A stretch of 64,000 nt of DNA from an uncultured Pseudodesulfovibrio sp. (GTDB lineage: Bacteria > Desulfobacterota > Desulfovibrionia > Desulfovibrionales > Desulfovibrionaceae). Position 1 is the stretch's first letter, and the number at the start of each line of letters is the position of its first letter. The notes beneath the pieces are model-generated. The model made no database searches, was not told the DNA's origin, and was given only the letters and a program-made list of their open reading frames with translations. The stretch is from the NCBI RefSeq assembly GCF_963664965.1, contig NZ_OY761823.1, positions 2,870,001 to 2,934,000 of the forward strand, given 5' to 3'. The translations under genes were made by a program, and so were the position numbers. Below are positions 18,660 through 26,837 of this stretch, piece after piece.

Positions 18660-19172
18660 ATGTTCATGATCGACTACGTCCCACCGGAAAAGGCAAAAGG
18701 AGATATCGCGGAAGTTTACAAGACCTTCCCAGAATCCATCGGCGTCCCGGCACCTGTCCAGCAGTTCAGTGCAAGCCCGACGCTGCTCAAACGCAAAGTG
18801 GAAGAACTGAAATACTTCATGAGTCATGATGAGATGGAGCCTGCACTGCTCGCGGCAATACGTTATCTCGCCGCACATCATTACGGACATTCGTACTGCA
18901 TAAATCTCAACGCCAAGCTGCTCATGGCAATGGGGCTGGAAAAACACGAATTGGACCAGCTTGCGAAATCTCCCGAAGCCGTGTTCGAGGTTCGTGAGGC
19001 AACACTGCTGAACTTTGTCACGCAATCGCTGAACTCGCCGGATGATATCGGACAAGAAGATATCGACGCACTTCGAGAACAGGCATGGTCCGACACCGCG
19101 ATTTTCGACGCAATGGCTCAGGCGGTCAATATCGGCGGATCAGGCACCCTTTTCAGAACCTTCTCCAAATAA
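18660..19172 (+). CDS. AhpD-like/carboxymuconolactone decarboxylase-like protein
   Basis: The 170-residue product starts at ATG 18660 with AAAGGAG 5 bases upstream. ATG 18666 is possible, and the frame upstream of 18660 overlaps the operator and should not be coding. The all-helical sequence with AIRYLAAHHYGHSYCINLNAKLL (read in two parts) resembles the AhpD/CMD fold, where a Glu, a Cys pair and a His form a peroxidase centre. Here only one Cys is present in that segment, so thiol peroxidase activity as in AhpD is doubtful. Control by the neighbouring TetR suggests a role against a reactive small molecule. Confidence 0.75.
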   Translation: MFMIDYVPPEKAKGDIAEVYKTFPESIGVPAPVQQFSASPTLLKRKVEELKYFMSHDEMEPALLAAIRYLAAHHYGHSYCINLNAKLLMAMGLEKHELDQLAKSPEAVFEVREATLLNFVTQSLNSPDDIGQEDIDALREQAWSDTAIFDAMAQAVNIGGSGTLFRTFSK

Positions 19173-19176
19173 ACAA

Positions 19177-19202
19177 CAGGTCGGGACATGTGTCCCGACC
19201 TG
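19177..19202. terminator. Perfect hairpin after the AhpD-like gene
   Basis: A 12-bp perfect inverted repeat (19177-19188 with 19191-19202). It has no T run, so it is a weaker terminator or an mRNA-stabilising hairpin. Confidence 0.55.
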
Positions 19203-19288
19203 CCCATTTCCGGCACTTGCTCATATCCCCTCATCTGCGCTACATATCTTCAAGCAAAACAACGCATCAAACCCGAGGGGATTTTCAT

Positions 19289-19627
19289 ATGGCTCTCATT
19301 TTCGGCTCGCCCAAGAGACAGGGCGCTCCCAAGGAAGACATCAAGAACGACCACCGCCTGAAACTCGCCAAGGACATGTACATGGCGGGAAAGATGAAAC
19401 TCATGACCACGGAAACCATTCCCGGTCGTGAAATTCAGTCCGCATTCGGCCTGATCGTCTGCCGCAGCTACATATTCGACAACGCCTTCTACGGGCTCAT
19501 GGCACAGGCCGTGGACGTCAATGCAGACGCCATTATCGGGTACCGCGAATCCGTTTCATTCCATCCCGAGGGCGACAAGTACTACTCCTGCTACGGCACC
19601 GCCGTACGCATGAAAAAGCTGAAATAA
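19289..19627 (+). CDS. YbjQ/UPF0145-like protein
   Basis: The 112-residue product starts at ATG 19289 with GAGGGG upstream. The central part (TTETIPGREIQSAFGLIVCRS and the later AQAVDVNADAIIGYRESV) matches the YbjQ/heavy-metal-binding-domain family, a small alpha-beta pentamer-forming fold of uncertain function. A basic N-terminal extension (FGSPKRQGAPKEDIKNDHRL) precedes the domain. It ends 7 bases before the next gene, so the two are probably co-transcribed. Confidence 0.7.
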   Translation: MALIFGSPKRQGAPKEDIKNDHRLKLAKDMYMAGKMKLMTTETIPGREIQSAFGLIVCRSYIFDNAFYGLMAQAVDVNADAIIGYRESVSFHPEGDKYYSCYGTAVRMKKLK

Positions 19628-19634
19628 TCCCTTC

Positions 19635-20258
19635 ATGGACGACTCGCTCCCCTCTTCGCATCGTTTCCCGTTCGGTCTGGCGGGCACCTACCTCATTCTT
19701 TGGGCGGTGCTCGCGATCAATCCGGTCATGCGCGATGTCTGGTGGGCGGAAAACCTCCCCGTACTGGGTGTATTCGGCCTGCTCGCCGCCACGTATCCAA
19801 AGTTTCGGTTTTCCAATCTCGCATACACCCTCATGGCAGTCTGGATGATACTGCACACCATCGGCGGACACTACACGTTCGCCAACGTGCCGTTCGATTT
19901 CGTCACTGATTTCTTCGGATTTGAACGCAATCATTTCGACCGTCTCGGTCACTTTTCCATCGGCTTCTACGCCTTTCCCATCGCCGAATTCCTGACTCGG
20001 AAAAAACTGGCAAAGCCCGCAGTGGTCTACCTTTTCAGCTTGTTCGCCATCATGGCGCTGGCAGCGGGGTATGAGATCATCGAATGGTGGTATGCCGCAT
20101 TGGCTGGCGGTGAGGCCGGGATCGAATTCCTCGGTTCCCAAGGTGACATCTGGGACGCACAAAAAGACATGCTCGCCGACACCCTCGGTGCCGTGACCGC
20201 ACTTTTGATATTTCGATTTACGAAAAGAAAATCAGATGAGGATACGCCTCCGGCGTAA
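19635..20258 (+). CDS. YjdF-like integral membrane protein (DUF2238)
   Basis: The 207-residue protein has about six hydrophobic helices. Motifs of the DUF2238 family are visible: HTIGGHYTFANVP, HFDRLGHFSIGF, YEIIEWW and the conserved GDIWDAQKDMLADTLGA. Function is not known in this family. The conserved His, Asp and Glu residues near the membrane surface suggest an enzymatic or metal-binding role, which is speculation. It follows the YbjQ-like gene by 7 bases. Confidence 0.85.
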   Translation: MDDSLPSSHRFPFGLAGTYLILWAVLAINPVMRDVWWAENLPVLGVFGLLAATYPKFRFSNLAYTLMAVWMILHTIGGHYTFANVPFDFVTDFFGFERNHFDRLGHFSIGFYAFPIAEFLTRKKLAKPAVVYLFSLFAIMALAAGYEIIEWWYAALAGGEAGIEFLGSQGDIWDAQKDMLADTLGAVTALLIFRFTKRKSDEDTPPA

Positions 20259-20274
20259 TATCAGGTGACTTCGT

Positions 20275-20327
20275 CTCCGACGGCTTAAGGCCGAAGGCCT
20301 TAAGAATCCCATCTGCGCCTATCGGCG
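20275..20327. repeat. Palindromic intergenic element, copy 2
   Basis: CTCCGACGGCT (20275-20285) overlaps the inverted repeat CTTAAGGCC-GAA-GGCCTTAAG (20284-20304). AGAATC (20303-20308) and GCCTATCGGCG (20317-20327) follow. Block order matches the element at 11274-11346. An inverted copy of TAAGAATC also occurs at 20390-20397 before the aroC stop. Confidence 0.6.
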
Positions 20328-20416
20328 CAACTCATTTATACTTTTTTTAAGTTCGTCCCTCACCGCGGAACACACTAAAAAACATCGGAGATTCTTAAAC
20401 CGCGGGAGGCCTCCCC

Positions 20417-21481
20417 TTAAGCCCGCACTCCGAGCCTGCGGTCGATCAGCAGCAAGTCGGCAATGGTCATGGCCGCCATGGCCTTGAGCACCGGGTTGAT
20501 GCGTGGAATGGCAGCGATATCATGGCGGCCGCCAATGGTTATGGTCGTGGACTCGCCGTCCGTGGTGACGGTCTGCTGCTCCTGCGAAATGGAAGGAATG
20601 GGCTTGATATACGCCCGCGCCACGATATCCTGACCGGACGTGATTCCGCCGAGAATGCCACCGGCATTGTTGGAGACAAAACCGTCAGGCCCGATGGGAT
20701 CATTATTGAGGCTGCCGAGGGAACATGCCGCCTGCATGCCGGAACCGATCTCAACACCCTTGACCGCACCGACAGACATGAGCGCATAGGCAAGTCGGGC
20801 ATCCATCTTGTCGAACACCGGCTCACCCAATCCGGCAGGTACGGAAGTTGCGCGCACTTCAACCACGCCGCCAAGCGTGTCGCCCTGCGCTTTCACTTCC
20901 CTGACACGTTCATCCCACTTGGCCGAAGCATCCGGGTCCGGGCTGAAATACGGCCTGTCCTGCGCGCCCTCGAAATCAACCACCTCTGCGGGAATACCGC
21001 CCAGTTCGACAGTGTAAGCGTAAATTGCAATACCTTCAGCACGCAACAATTCCTGCGCGATGGCACCACCGGCGACACGGGAAACCGTCTCGCGTCCGGA
21101 GGATCGTCCCCCGCCGCGATAGTCCCGCATTCCGAATTTGGCGTTGAAGGAATAGTCGGCATGGCCGGGACGAAACACATCCTTGATTTTCGAATAATCC
21201 TTGGACCGCTGGTCCGTATTTTCGACATAAAACCCGATGGGAGTACCGGTGGTGACCCCTTCGAAGACACCGGAAAGGATACGGACCTGATCCGCTTCCT
21301 TGCGCGCCGTGGAGGCGATACCCCCCTGTCCGGGCTTGCGCCGGTCAAGCTCATGCTGAATGATGGATTCATCAAGCGGAATACCGGACGGACACCCGTC
21401 AATAACACCGCCGAGTCCCGCACCATGCGATTCACCAAAGGTGCTCAGCCGAAAAATATCACCAAAAATACTACCGCCCAT
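20417..21481 (-). CDS. aroC: Chorismate synthase
   Basis: The 354-residue protein is full length for the family. Visible signatures are FGESHG near the N-terminus, the FMN-binding GRGRSS-type segment (RGGGRSSGRETVSRVAGGA), and the late RHDIAAIPR. It converts 5-enolpyruvylshikimate 3-phosphate to chorismate using reduced FMN. I chose ATG 21481 because GGGAG lies 5 bases upstream; a GTG two codons earlier is possible. It starts 9 bases after the potassium-channel regulator gene and is the last gene of the cluster; shikimate kinase is the first. Confidence 0.95.
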   Translation of the reverse strand: MGGSIFGDIFRLSTFGESHGAGLGGVIDGCPSGIPLDESIIQHELDRRKPGQGGIASTARKEADQVRILSGVFEGVTTGTPIGFYVENTDQRSKDYSKIKDVFRPGHADYSFNAKFGMRDYRGGGRSSGRETVSRVAGGAIAQELLRAEGIAIYAYTVELGGIPAEVVDFEGAQDRPYFSPDPDASAKWDERVREVKAQGDTLGGVVEVRATSVPAGLGEPVFDKMDARLAYALMSVGAVKGVEIGSGMQAACSLGSLNNDPIGPDGFVSNNAGGILGGITSGQDIVARAYIKPIPSISQEQQTVTTDGESTTITIGGRHDIAAIPRINPVLKAMAAMTIADLLLIDRRLGVRA

Positions 21482-21490
21482 GACCACTCC

Positions 21491-22150
21491 CTAAAACTTG
21501 TCTATTTGCATGACGTCCTGTGTCTTGCCGAGCAGGACAAGCACGTCGCCTTCTTTCATTTTTCTGTCGGCCTGCGGCACAAAGTGGAATTCCGCTTCCC
21601 CCGCATGACGGAAGGCAATGACCTGCACATGATACGTATTGGTCAAATTGAGTTCGCGCAAGTCCTTTCCAACCCAGGCGTCCACAATGATTTCACGGGT
21701 CACGACATCATTGCCCAGCCCGAAATATTCATGAATTCCCGGCGTGGCGAGTCGATGGGCCAACTGAAATGCGACAAACGCTTCAGGAAACACGACAAAC
21801 GGAACGCCAAGCTTGTACAATACGCGCTCATGTTCCTCACTGATTGCCTTGACCCAGATTTTTTCCACCCCAAGCGCCTGAAGATTCAGCACGACAAGAA
21901 TACTCGCTTCCATGGAATCACCCGTGGAAACAATGACCTTGTCCAGATCCGCAAAGCCGATCTGCTTCAACGCCTTTTCGTCCGTGGCATCTGCCTGATA
22001 CACCTGCGCCAAAACGTCCTGTGCCTTTCGGACATTTTCGGGATTGAAATCCACTCCGACCACTTCATGCCCAAGATCAGTCAGGGCCGATGCGAGCGAA
22101 AAACCGAACTTGCCAAGGCCGATAACGCCGACTTCCGTATTATCCGACAT
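21491..22150 (-). CDS. Potassium uptake regulatory subunit, KtrA/TrkA (RCK) type
   Basis: The 219-residue protein has an N-terminal RCK Rossmann domain with GLGKFG (11-16), an acidic end of the second strand (VVGVDFNPE) for adenine nucleotide binding, and a C-terminal RCK_C domain (about residues 140-219). One RCK_N/RCK_C unit is the KtrA layout, half of the doubled E. coli TrkA. It gates the membrane subunit encoded 16 bases upstream in response to ATP/ADP or NAD(H). The start is ATG 22150 with GGAG upstream; the frame is open further but overlaps the channel gene. Confidence 0.9.
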   Translation of the reverse strand: MSDNTEVGVIGLGKFGFSLASALTDLGHEVVGVDFNPENVRKAQDVLAQVYQADATDEKALKQIGFADLDKVIVSTGDSMEASILVVLNLQALGVEKIWVKAISEEHERVLYKLGVPFVVFPEAFVAFQLAHRLATPGIHEYFGLGNDVVTREIIVDAWVGKDLRELNLTNTYHVQVIAFRHAGEAEFHFVPQADRKMKEGDVLVLLGKTQDVMQIDKF

Positions 22151-22166
22151 GCTTTTCTCCTTCAAT

Positions 22167-23531
22167 CTACCCAAGCGGCAAATCCGATGTGGGAACCTTG
22201 TATCGCCGTTCGGCCTGCCAACTCTGAAGCGCCGAAAGCAGCCACATGGGACCAAGCCGTCCCACAAACATGAGTATAATGACCGTCACCTTTTCCACAT
22301 CAGTCAAAACCGGAGTCACCCCGGTAGACAGACCGACAGTGGCAAAAGCGGAAACCGTCTCAAACAGATTGGGCAGAAATTCCTCACGAGCCATGAGTTC
22401 GGACACCTGCCCGCTCTCGAATGCAGTAAGCACCATGGTCCCGACCCAAACCAGAACAAACGTCGTGGTGACAAGTGAAATAACCTTGTTCTGGGCTTCC
22501 TGATTCAATGCGTAACGTCCTATCTGCACCTGTTCACGCCCCCGGAACTGTGAAGCGATAAAGCCGCACAAGGCACGGAAGGTCGTAGTCTTGATACCGC
22601 CCGCACATGACCCGGGCGAACCGCCGATCAGCATGAGCAGCATCATGAAAGCCAGTGAAACGTTCGTCATTCCGCCGATATCAACAGTATTGAATCCGGC
22701 AGTACGGCAGGTCACCGACTGAAACAGCGATGTCCAGATATGCTCGGCAAGATCAGCCGGAGCGTTCCCGGCCACACCTTCCGCAAAAAAGATGACAACC
22801 GCACCGGCGACAACCAGAAACAACGATGTTTTCAAAACAATAGACGAATGCCAGCTCAACACCCGTTTTCCCCGGTACTTCTTCCCGCGATGAAGAACGG
22901 CATATTTTGCCAGCGACGCACATTCGTTGAGCACATAGAACCCAAGTCCACCTGCGGTGATAAGGACCATGAACACCGTATTGATGCCGCCATGCCCAGC
23001 CCACTGCGTCAGGCTGTCCGAATACAGGGAAAATCCGGCATTGCAGAAAGCAGAAATGGAATGAAATATCGCCGAATACGGAGAAAAACCAACCGGGTCC
23101 ATCAGCCACAGACACAACGCACCGGCAGCCTCAAACATAAAGGTACCGATCACCACCCGGCTCAGGAATTTCGGCAGGCTGAATGACGGATCACGCAGCA
23201 GGCTCTGGCCTACGGCGATACGGTCACCAAGCGAAACATGCTTGCCAAGCAGATGGATAATGAGCGTGGTAAACGTCATGATCCCCAACCCGCCGAGCTG
23301 AATGAGCGTCAACAGGACATCCAGCCCGAGCGTGGAAAAATACGTGCCTGTATCCACAACAGCCAGACCCGTGACACACATGGCTGAAGTAGCGGTAAAC
23401 AGGGCATCCACAAAGGACAACGGCCCGCCCGGATGGCTGGCATCAAGATGCAGGATACATGCACCGATCAGAATGGCTCCGGCAAAAAACCAGACAGGCA
23501 TCCAGTATGGTGAAAATATTTTTGTACGCAT
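22167..23531 (-). CDS. Potassium uptake membrane subunit, KtrB/TrkH type
   Basis: The 454-residue membrane protein has four repeated TM-pore-TM units. Selectivity-filter-like segments can be seen at TATSAMCVTGLAVVD, SISAFCNAGFSLYSD, SVTCRTAGFNTVD and SAFATVGLSTGVTP. Each carries the single Gly that replaces the K+ channel TVGYG. It forms the Na+- or H+-coupled potassium pathway with the RCK protein downstream. Confidence 0.92.
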   Translation of the reverse strand: MRTKIFSPYWMPVWFFAGAILIGACILHLDASHPGGPLSFVDALFTATSAMCVTGLAVVDTGTYFSTLGLDVLLTLIQLGGLGIMTFTTLIIHLLGKHVSLGDRIAVGQSLLRDPSFSLPKFLSRVVIGTFMFEAAGALCLWLMDPVGFSPYSAIFHSISAFCNAGFSLYSDSLTQWAGHGGINTVFMVLITAGGLGFYVLNECASLAKYAVLHRGKKYRGKRVLSWHSSIVLKTSLFLVVAGAVVIFFAEGVAGNAPADLAEHIWTSLFQSVTCRTAGFNTVDIGGMTNVSLAFMMLLMLIGGSPGSCAGGIKTTTFRALCGFIASQFRGREQVQIGRYALNQEAQNKVISLVTTTFVLVWVGTMVLTAFESGQVSELMAREEFLPNLFETVSAFATVGLSTGVTPVLTDVEKVTVIILMFVGRLGPMWLLSALQSWQAERRYKVPTSDLPLG

Positions 23532-23576
23532 GAATCACCCGCTTATAAGCCCGTCTGCACAACCTGTCAAAAATGC

Positions 23577-24095
23577 TCAGAAAAGACGCTCAAGCTCCCG
23601 CACGGCCTGTTCAACGATTTCATCCGGCGTCCCCTGCTGCAAAACAATATCGGCACAGTCCAGATACAAGGCTTCACGCTCCGCCAAAACATCACGCACC
23701 TCGTCGGCGATTGCCTTGCCGGTCAGCGAAGGTCTTTGCGCCTCATTCGGATCATGCGACAGACGCCGCACCAATTCTTCCGGGGAGACTTGCAGATACA
23801 GTGTCACCCCTTCAGCGAGCAGGCTGCGATTTTCCTCGCGCAAAACGACACCGCCGCCGCACCCGACAACCAATCCGCCATCCGACGCGACCTGTTGCAG
23901 GGCTTCGCTTTCCTTGTCGCGAAAACATTCCCAATTATTCTGCCTGACATAATCGGCTATTTCCATACCCGTTGCCTGAACAACGATGTGATCGGTGTCA
24001 GCAAAACTGCGCCCCAACCGCTCGGCCAATACACGCCCGACACTGGTTTTTCCGCACGACCTCGGTCCGATAAGATATATATTACTGTCCGCCAT
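23577..24095 (-). CDS. aroL: Shikimate kinase (AroL-like)
   Basis: The 172-residue protein has P-loop GPRSCGKTS (10-18), the shikimate-binding DTD segment (FADTDHIV), GCGGGVVL for substrate binding, and the lid region with RPSLTGK. The sequence is closer to E. coli AroL than AroK in the LIGPRxCGKT start and the LTGK region. It phosphorylates shikimate at O3. ATG 24095 is chosen because the fold starts there; an in-frame TTG at 24131 would add 12 residues. No strong ribosome binding site is visible before either. It heads a - strand gene group that ends with aroC. Confidence 0.92.
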   Translation of the reverse strand: MADSNIYLIGPRSCGKTSVGRVLAERLGRSFADTDHIVVQATGMEIADYVRQNNWECFRDKESEALQQVASDGGLVVGCGGGVVLREENRSLLAEGVTLYLQVSPEELVRRLSHDPNEAQRPSLTGKAIADEVRDVLAEREALYLDCADIVLQQGTPDEIVEQAVRELERLF

Positions 24096-24214
24096 ATGGG
24101 CAAAGGTAGAGGAAAAAGGCTTCGGCTTCAATCAGGAAGATACCCAACCTTTGCAAGCGCTTCAATTGCTGATAGATTTCTTCCAAACAAAAAAAGACGA
24201 TAGGGAGATAATAC

Positions 24215-25228
24215 ATGAAAACCGCCATTTTCGGATTCTCCGGTTCCGGCAAGACCGATCTTTTCGCCGCTTTGGCTGGCCCAGCCGCTGCTGAAACGGG
24301 CAACCGCGCCATGGTCAAGGTACCCGATGCCCGTCTTGATCCGCTCATCGAACTCTTCAATCCGAAAAAAATCACCTACAGCGAGATTGAATACCTCGAT
24401 ATACCCGGTGGCGGCGGCAAAGGTGCGGGTCTGGGCGAACGGGTCCTCAACGAAGTGAGGCCCTATGACTGTTTTATCGGCGTACTCGACGCCTTCTCGG
24501 GCATGAATGATCCGAAACAGCAATGGCAAGCCATTGAAGCCGACATGATGGTTTCGGATATGGCAGTCATTGAAAAGCGCCTTGAAAAAATGGCTGCCGA
24601 CAAGAAGAAAAACAAGAGCCTTGTCGATCCCAAGGAAGAGAACGCCCTCACGCAGGCCCTTGCCATGCTTGAAGAAGAAAAGCCCCTCCGCCTCGACAGC
24701 GAAGTGGCCGACCTGCCCGAACTCCGCGGATACAAATTCCTTTCGGCTCGTCCGATATTGTATACTTGGAACTGTCCGGAGGGCGAAGAAGACGACATGC
24801 AGCTTCCGCCGGACGAAACAGGCATGACGCATATCGCCTGCTCCGCGAAACTGGAACGCGAACTTGCAGAAATCGATGATCCCGAAGAAAAGGCCATGTT
24901 TCTGGAAGACTTGGGTATCACCAAATCCGCCCTCGACAAGGTCATTTCCAAAACCTACCAACTTCTCGGACTTATCTCCTACCTGACCGCCGGAGAAGAT
25001 GAGTGCCGCACCTGGCCACTACGCAAAGGTTCCACCGCACCACAGGCAGCAGGCGTCATTCATACGGACTTTGAAAAAGGGTTCATCCGAGCCGAAGTCA
25101 TCGGCTATGACGATTTTCTTGAACTCGGCGATTTCAAAAAAGTCAAAGACGCCGGAAAAGCCCGCTTGGAAGGCAAGGAATACATAGTACAGGATGGAGA
25201 TATCATTGAATTTCGCTTCAATGTGTAA
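24215..25228 (+). CDS. YchF/Obg-related GTPase with TGS-like C-terminus
   Basis: The 337-residue protein has P-loop GFSGSGKT (7-14) and a G3-like YLDIPGGGG. The C-terminal domain (about residues 255-337) has GVIHTDFEKGFIRAEV and the terminal VQDGDIIEFRFNV of the DUF933/TGS region found in YchF. It is shorter than standard YchF (about 363), and the G4 specificity motif is not a normal NKxD: the equivalent place reads LYTWNCPEGEEDD. It may therefore bind ATP, or neither nucleotide strictly, as YchF does. It is likely a divergent paralogue of the housekeeping YchF, with a ribosome-related or stress role inferred only from the family. Confidence 0.85.
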   Translation: MKTAIFGFSGSGKTDLFAALAGPAAAETGNRAMVKVPDARLDPLIELFNPKKITYSEIEYLDIPGGGGKGAGLGERVLNEVRPYDCFIGVLDAFSGMNDPKQQWQAIEADMMVSDMAVIEKRLEKMAADKKKNKSLVDPKEENALTQALAMLEEEKPLRLDSEVADLPELRGYKFLSARPILYTWNCPEGEEDDMQLPPDETGMTHIACSAKLERELAEIDDPEEKAMFLEDLGITKSALDKVISKTYQLLGLISYLTAGEDECRTWPLRKGSTAPQAAGVIHTDFEKGFIRAEVIGYDDFLELGDFKKVKDAGKARLEGKEYIVQDGDIIEFRFNV

Positions 25229-25329
25229 ACAAACGTTTCCAACAGCAAGGCCCATTTCAAACAAATACTTTTTATTGTTTGATACGATTTGACTTGCCAA
25301 GCGTAAGATTAGTAATTATTACTAAATTT

Positions 25330-25548
25330 ATGAGTACACAAAATTCCGAATCAAAGCTGCAAGAGGTTGCCATCGAAATGGGCGACTGTCGCCTGTGTCG
25401 TGGCTGTGTCGAAATGAACCCGGATATTTTTGAATGGGATGAAAATCTGGATATGCCCTACGTCTGCCGATCAAAGGTGACGAAGGAAGAAGTGCAGGAC
25501 ATCATCAACTGCTGTCCTGAAGACTGTATCGTTCTTGTTGACTGCTAA
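25330..25548 (+). CDS. Single-cluster ferredoxin
   Basis: The 72-residue protein has C20-x2-C23-x2-C26 (GDCRLCRGC) and C62-Pro (CCPEDC). That is the ligand set of one [4Fe-4S] or [3Fe-4S] cluster, as in Desulfovibrio ferredoxin I. Additional cysteines are C46, C61, C66 and C72. The second cluster motif of two-cluster ferredoxins is absent. It is a soluble low-potential electron carrier and a plausible partner for CooS and the Nuo complex in this window, although it is not linked to either. ATG 25330 has no clear ribosome binding site; the preceding TTGACT and TAAGAT may be promoter elements close to a short leader. Confidence 0.85.
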   Translation: MSTQNSESKLQEVAIEMGDCRLCRGCVEMNPDIFEWDENLDMPYVCRSKVTKEEVQDIINCCPEDCIVLVDC

Positions 25549-25563
25549 AATCGAATCCAAACA

Positions 25564-25597
25564 AGGACAGGCGGAGTAACTCTACTCCGCCTGTCCT
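25564..25597. terminator. Bidirectional terminator after the ferredoxin gene
   Basis: A perfect 15-bp stem (25564-25578 with 25583-25597) with loop ACTC lies between the ferredoxin gene and the converging gene on the - strand. Confidence 0.8.
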
Positions 25598-25620
25598 GCT
25601 TCATCACTCATGGCATTCTG

Positions 25621-26064
25621 CTACCGTTCGACAAGTTGATCACACATCGTCAGTTTGGGGACATTCGTTACCAACTTCGTTTCAAGCTCAATATCCTTTC
25701 GGCTCCCGGAAATGAAATACGCCACGCCGTGCGCCCAGTTTTCAAAACTCAGATCTGCGGAGGTATTCAATTCAATAATTATCCGCTGATTATATGGCCC
25801 ACCGGCTCCCCACCACTTTTTCAAACCACCATCCATTCTGACTTCGGGAAGATATATTGCCTTGATGTTTCGCCAAGGAATAAATCGCCGTATCCACACA
25901 CCGACAAGCACCCCTTCCGACGATGTCGCCAGAACAGGAGCACCGGGAATCAGGCTGTACAGCGCCCACGCACTCATAACAAACCCGACTGCCAGCAATC
26001 CGAATAAAGCCAAAAAGGACCGTTGCAAAACACGCCATCCCGACCAGCCCGAAACGGCTTTCAT
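25621..26064 (-). CDS. Hypothetical membrane-anchored protein
   Basis: The 147-residue protein has one strong N-terminal hydrophobic segment (about residues 17-40), then a soluble region rich in beta-type sequence (WIRRFIPWRNIKAIYLP, NQRIIIELNTSADLSFENW). The W-R-x-I-x-x-I pattern after a hydrophobic anchor resembles the small membrane-anchored PH-like domain proteins, but I cannot assign it. It lies 44 bases downstream of the next gene on the same strand and may share its transcript. Confidence 0.6.
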   Translation of the reverse strand: MKAVSGWSGWRVLQRSFLALFGLLAVGFVMSAWALYSLIPGAPVLATSSEGVLVGVWIRRFIPWRNIKAIYLPEVRMDGGLKKWWGAGGPYNQRIIIELNTSADLSFENWAHGVAYFISGSRKDIELETKLVTNVPKLTMCDQLVER

Positions 26065-26108
26065 TTTTCCAAATCAATTCGCCATCCAAAACAACAACTC
26101 CAATTCCT

Positions 26109-26675
26109 CTATTTCGACTTGGGAGGAAGCGAACATGACTCGCTGCAACAGGTTCCATAAATGAATCCGCAATACGTGTGGAATACCCGTGTCTGTCGCT
26201 CTCGCTGTTCTTCGGTTAACAACTTCATGTCCGCCTTTCCGACCATCTCCAAAAGTTTCTCCCAATCCGGTACAGCCGCCATGCTCCGCGCCACGACTTC
26301 CCCACTCTTCACATCCAGAAGCGAAGCCTCCATGGTGTCTGTCGCCAAGGCATACGGCACAGGACCGCCTTCTACCAATCGTCCGGCGCAAACCGTCTCA
26401 CGCTCGAATGTCCCGACATTACCGGCACAGAAAATGATAATGAAGATAGGAGAACCTTTCTCGTCATATACGACATAATCCAACGGACGCTCAAACTCTT
26501 CACCATCAACATGGTACTTGAGCGGCACCTTCGCCTTTATCTGCTCCTTAGGATACCCTTTCTCCTCGACAAGCAGTCGCACCAGAGCCTGCCGAAACTC
26601 CTCAAAGGTCGTCTCATCGATCTCTTCGCCGCTCAAATAATCTCGTAGCGTTCCGCCAAGACTTGATTCATGCAT
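26109..26675 (-). CDS. HsdR_N-like (restriction endonuclease N-terminal fold) orphan protein
   Basis: The 188-residue protein resembles the stand-alone 'type I restriction enzyme R protein N-terminal' family: an N-terminal helix with LVRLLVEEKGYPKEQIKAKVPL, then ERPLDYVVYDEKGSPIFIIIF. The PD-(D/E)xK fold normally has RPD followed by ExK. Here the Asp is kept (LDYVVY), but the ExK position reads IIFCAG, so the nuclease site appears lost. The C-terminus is Cys-rich (HTYCGFIYGTCCSESC), perhaps metal-binding. No restriction or modification genes adjoin it. ATG 26675 fits GAGG upstream; a GTG three codons earlier is possible. Confidence 0.7.
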   Translation of the reverse strand: MHESSLGGTLRDYLSGEEIDETTFEEFRQALVRLLVEEKGYPKEQIKAKVPLKYHVDGEEFERPLDYVVYDEKGSPIFIIIFCAGNVGTFERETVCAGRLVEGGPVPYALATDTMEASLLDVKSGEVVARSMAAVPDWEKLLEMVGKADMKLLTEEQRERQTRVFHTYCGFIYGTCCSESCSLPPKSK

Positions 26676-26837
26676 ATGATTCACCTCTTCTTCCTGAAAA
26701 CATAATGCCTCTTGTCAGCCGAAGCAAGAATTCCGGAAATATTCCGCACTCGTTCGAAGACACTTGGCATTCACAAAAAAGCCGAGATGCTCAATAATTG
26801 AAAGTGAACGAAACATCTTTCAATCGCCACCCAAAAG

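Noticed and set aside
20404-20415. GGGAGGCCTCCC just after the aroC stop as terminator
   Set aside because: The 12-base palindrome has no loop and is not followed by T on the - strand; it is more likely part of the repeat-rich intergenic stretch.
20522-22273. 583-codon open frame on the + strand opposite aroC and the RCK gene
   Set aside because: It is antisense to two clear enzymes and crosses their boundary; composition is typical of an antisense frame.
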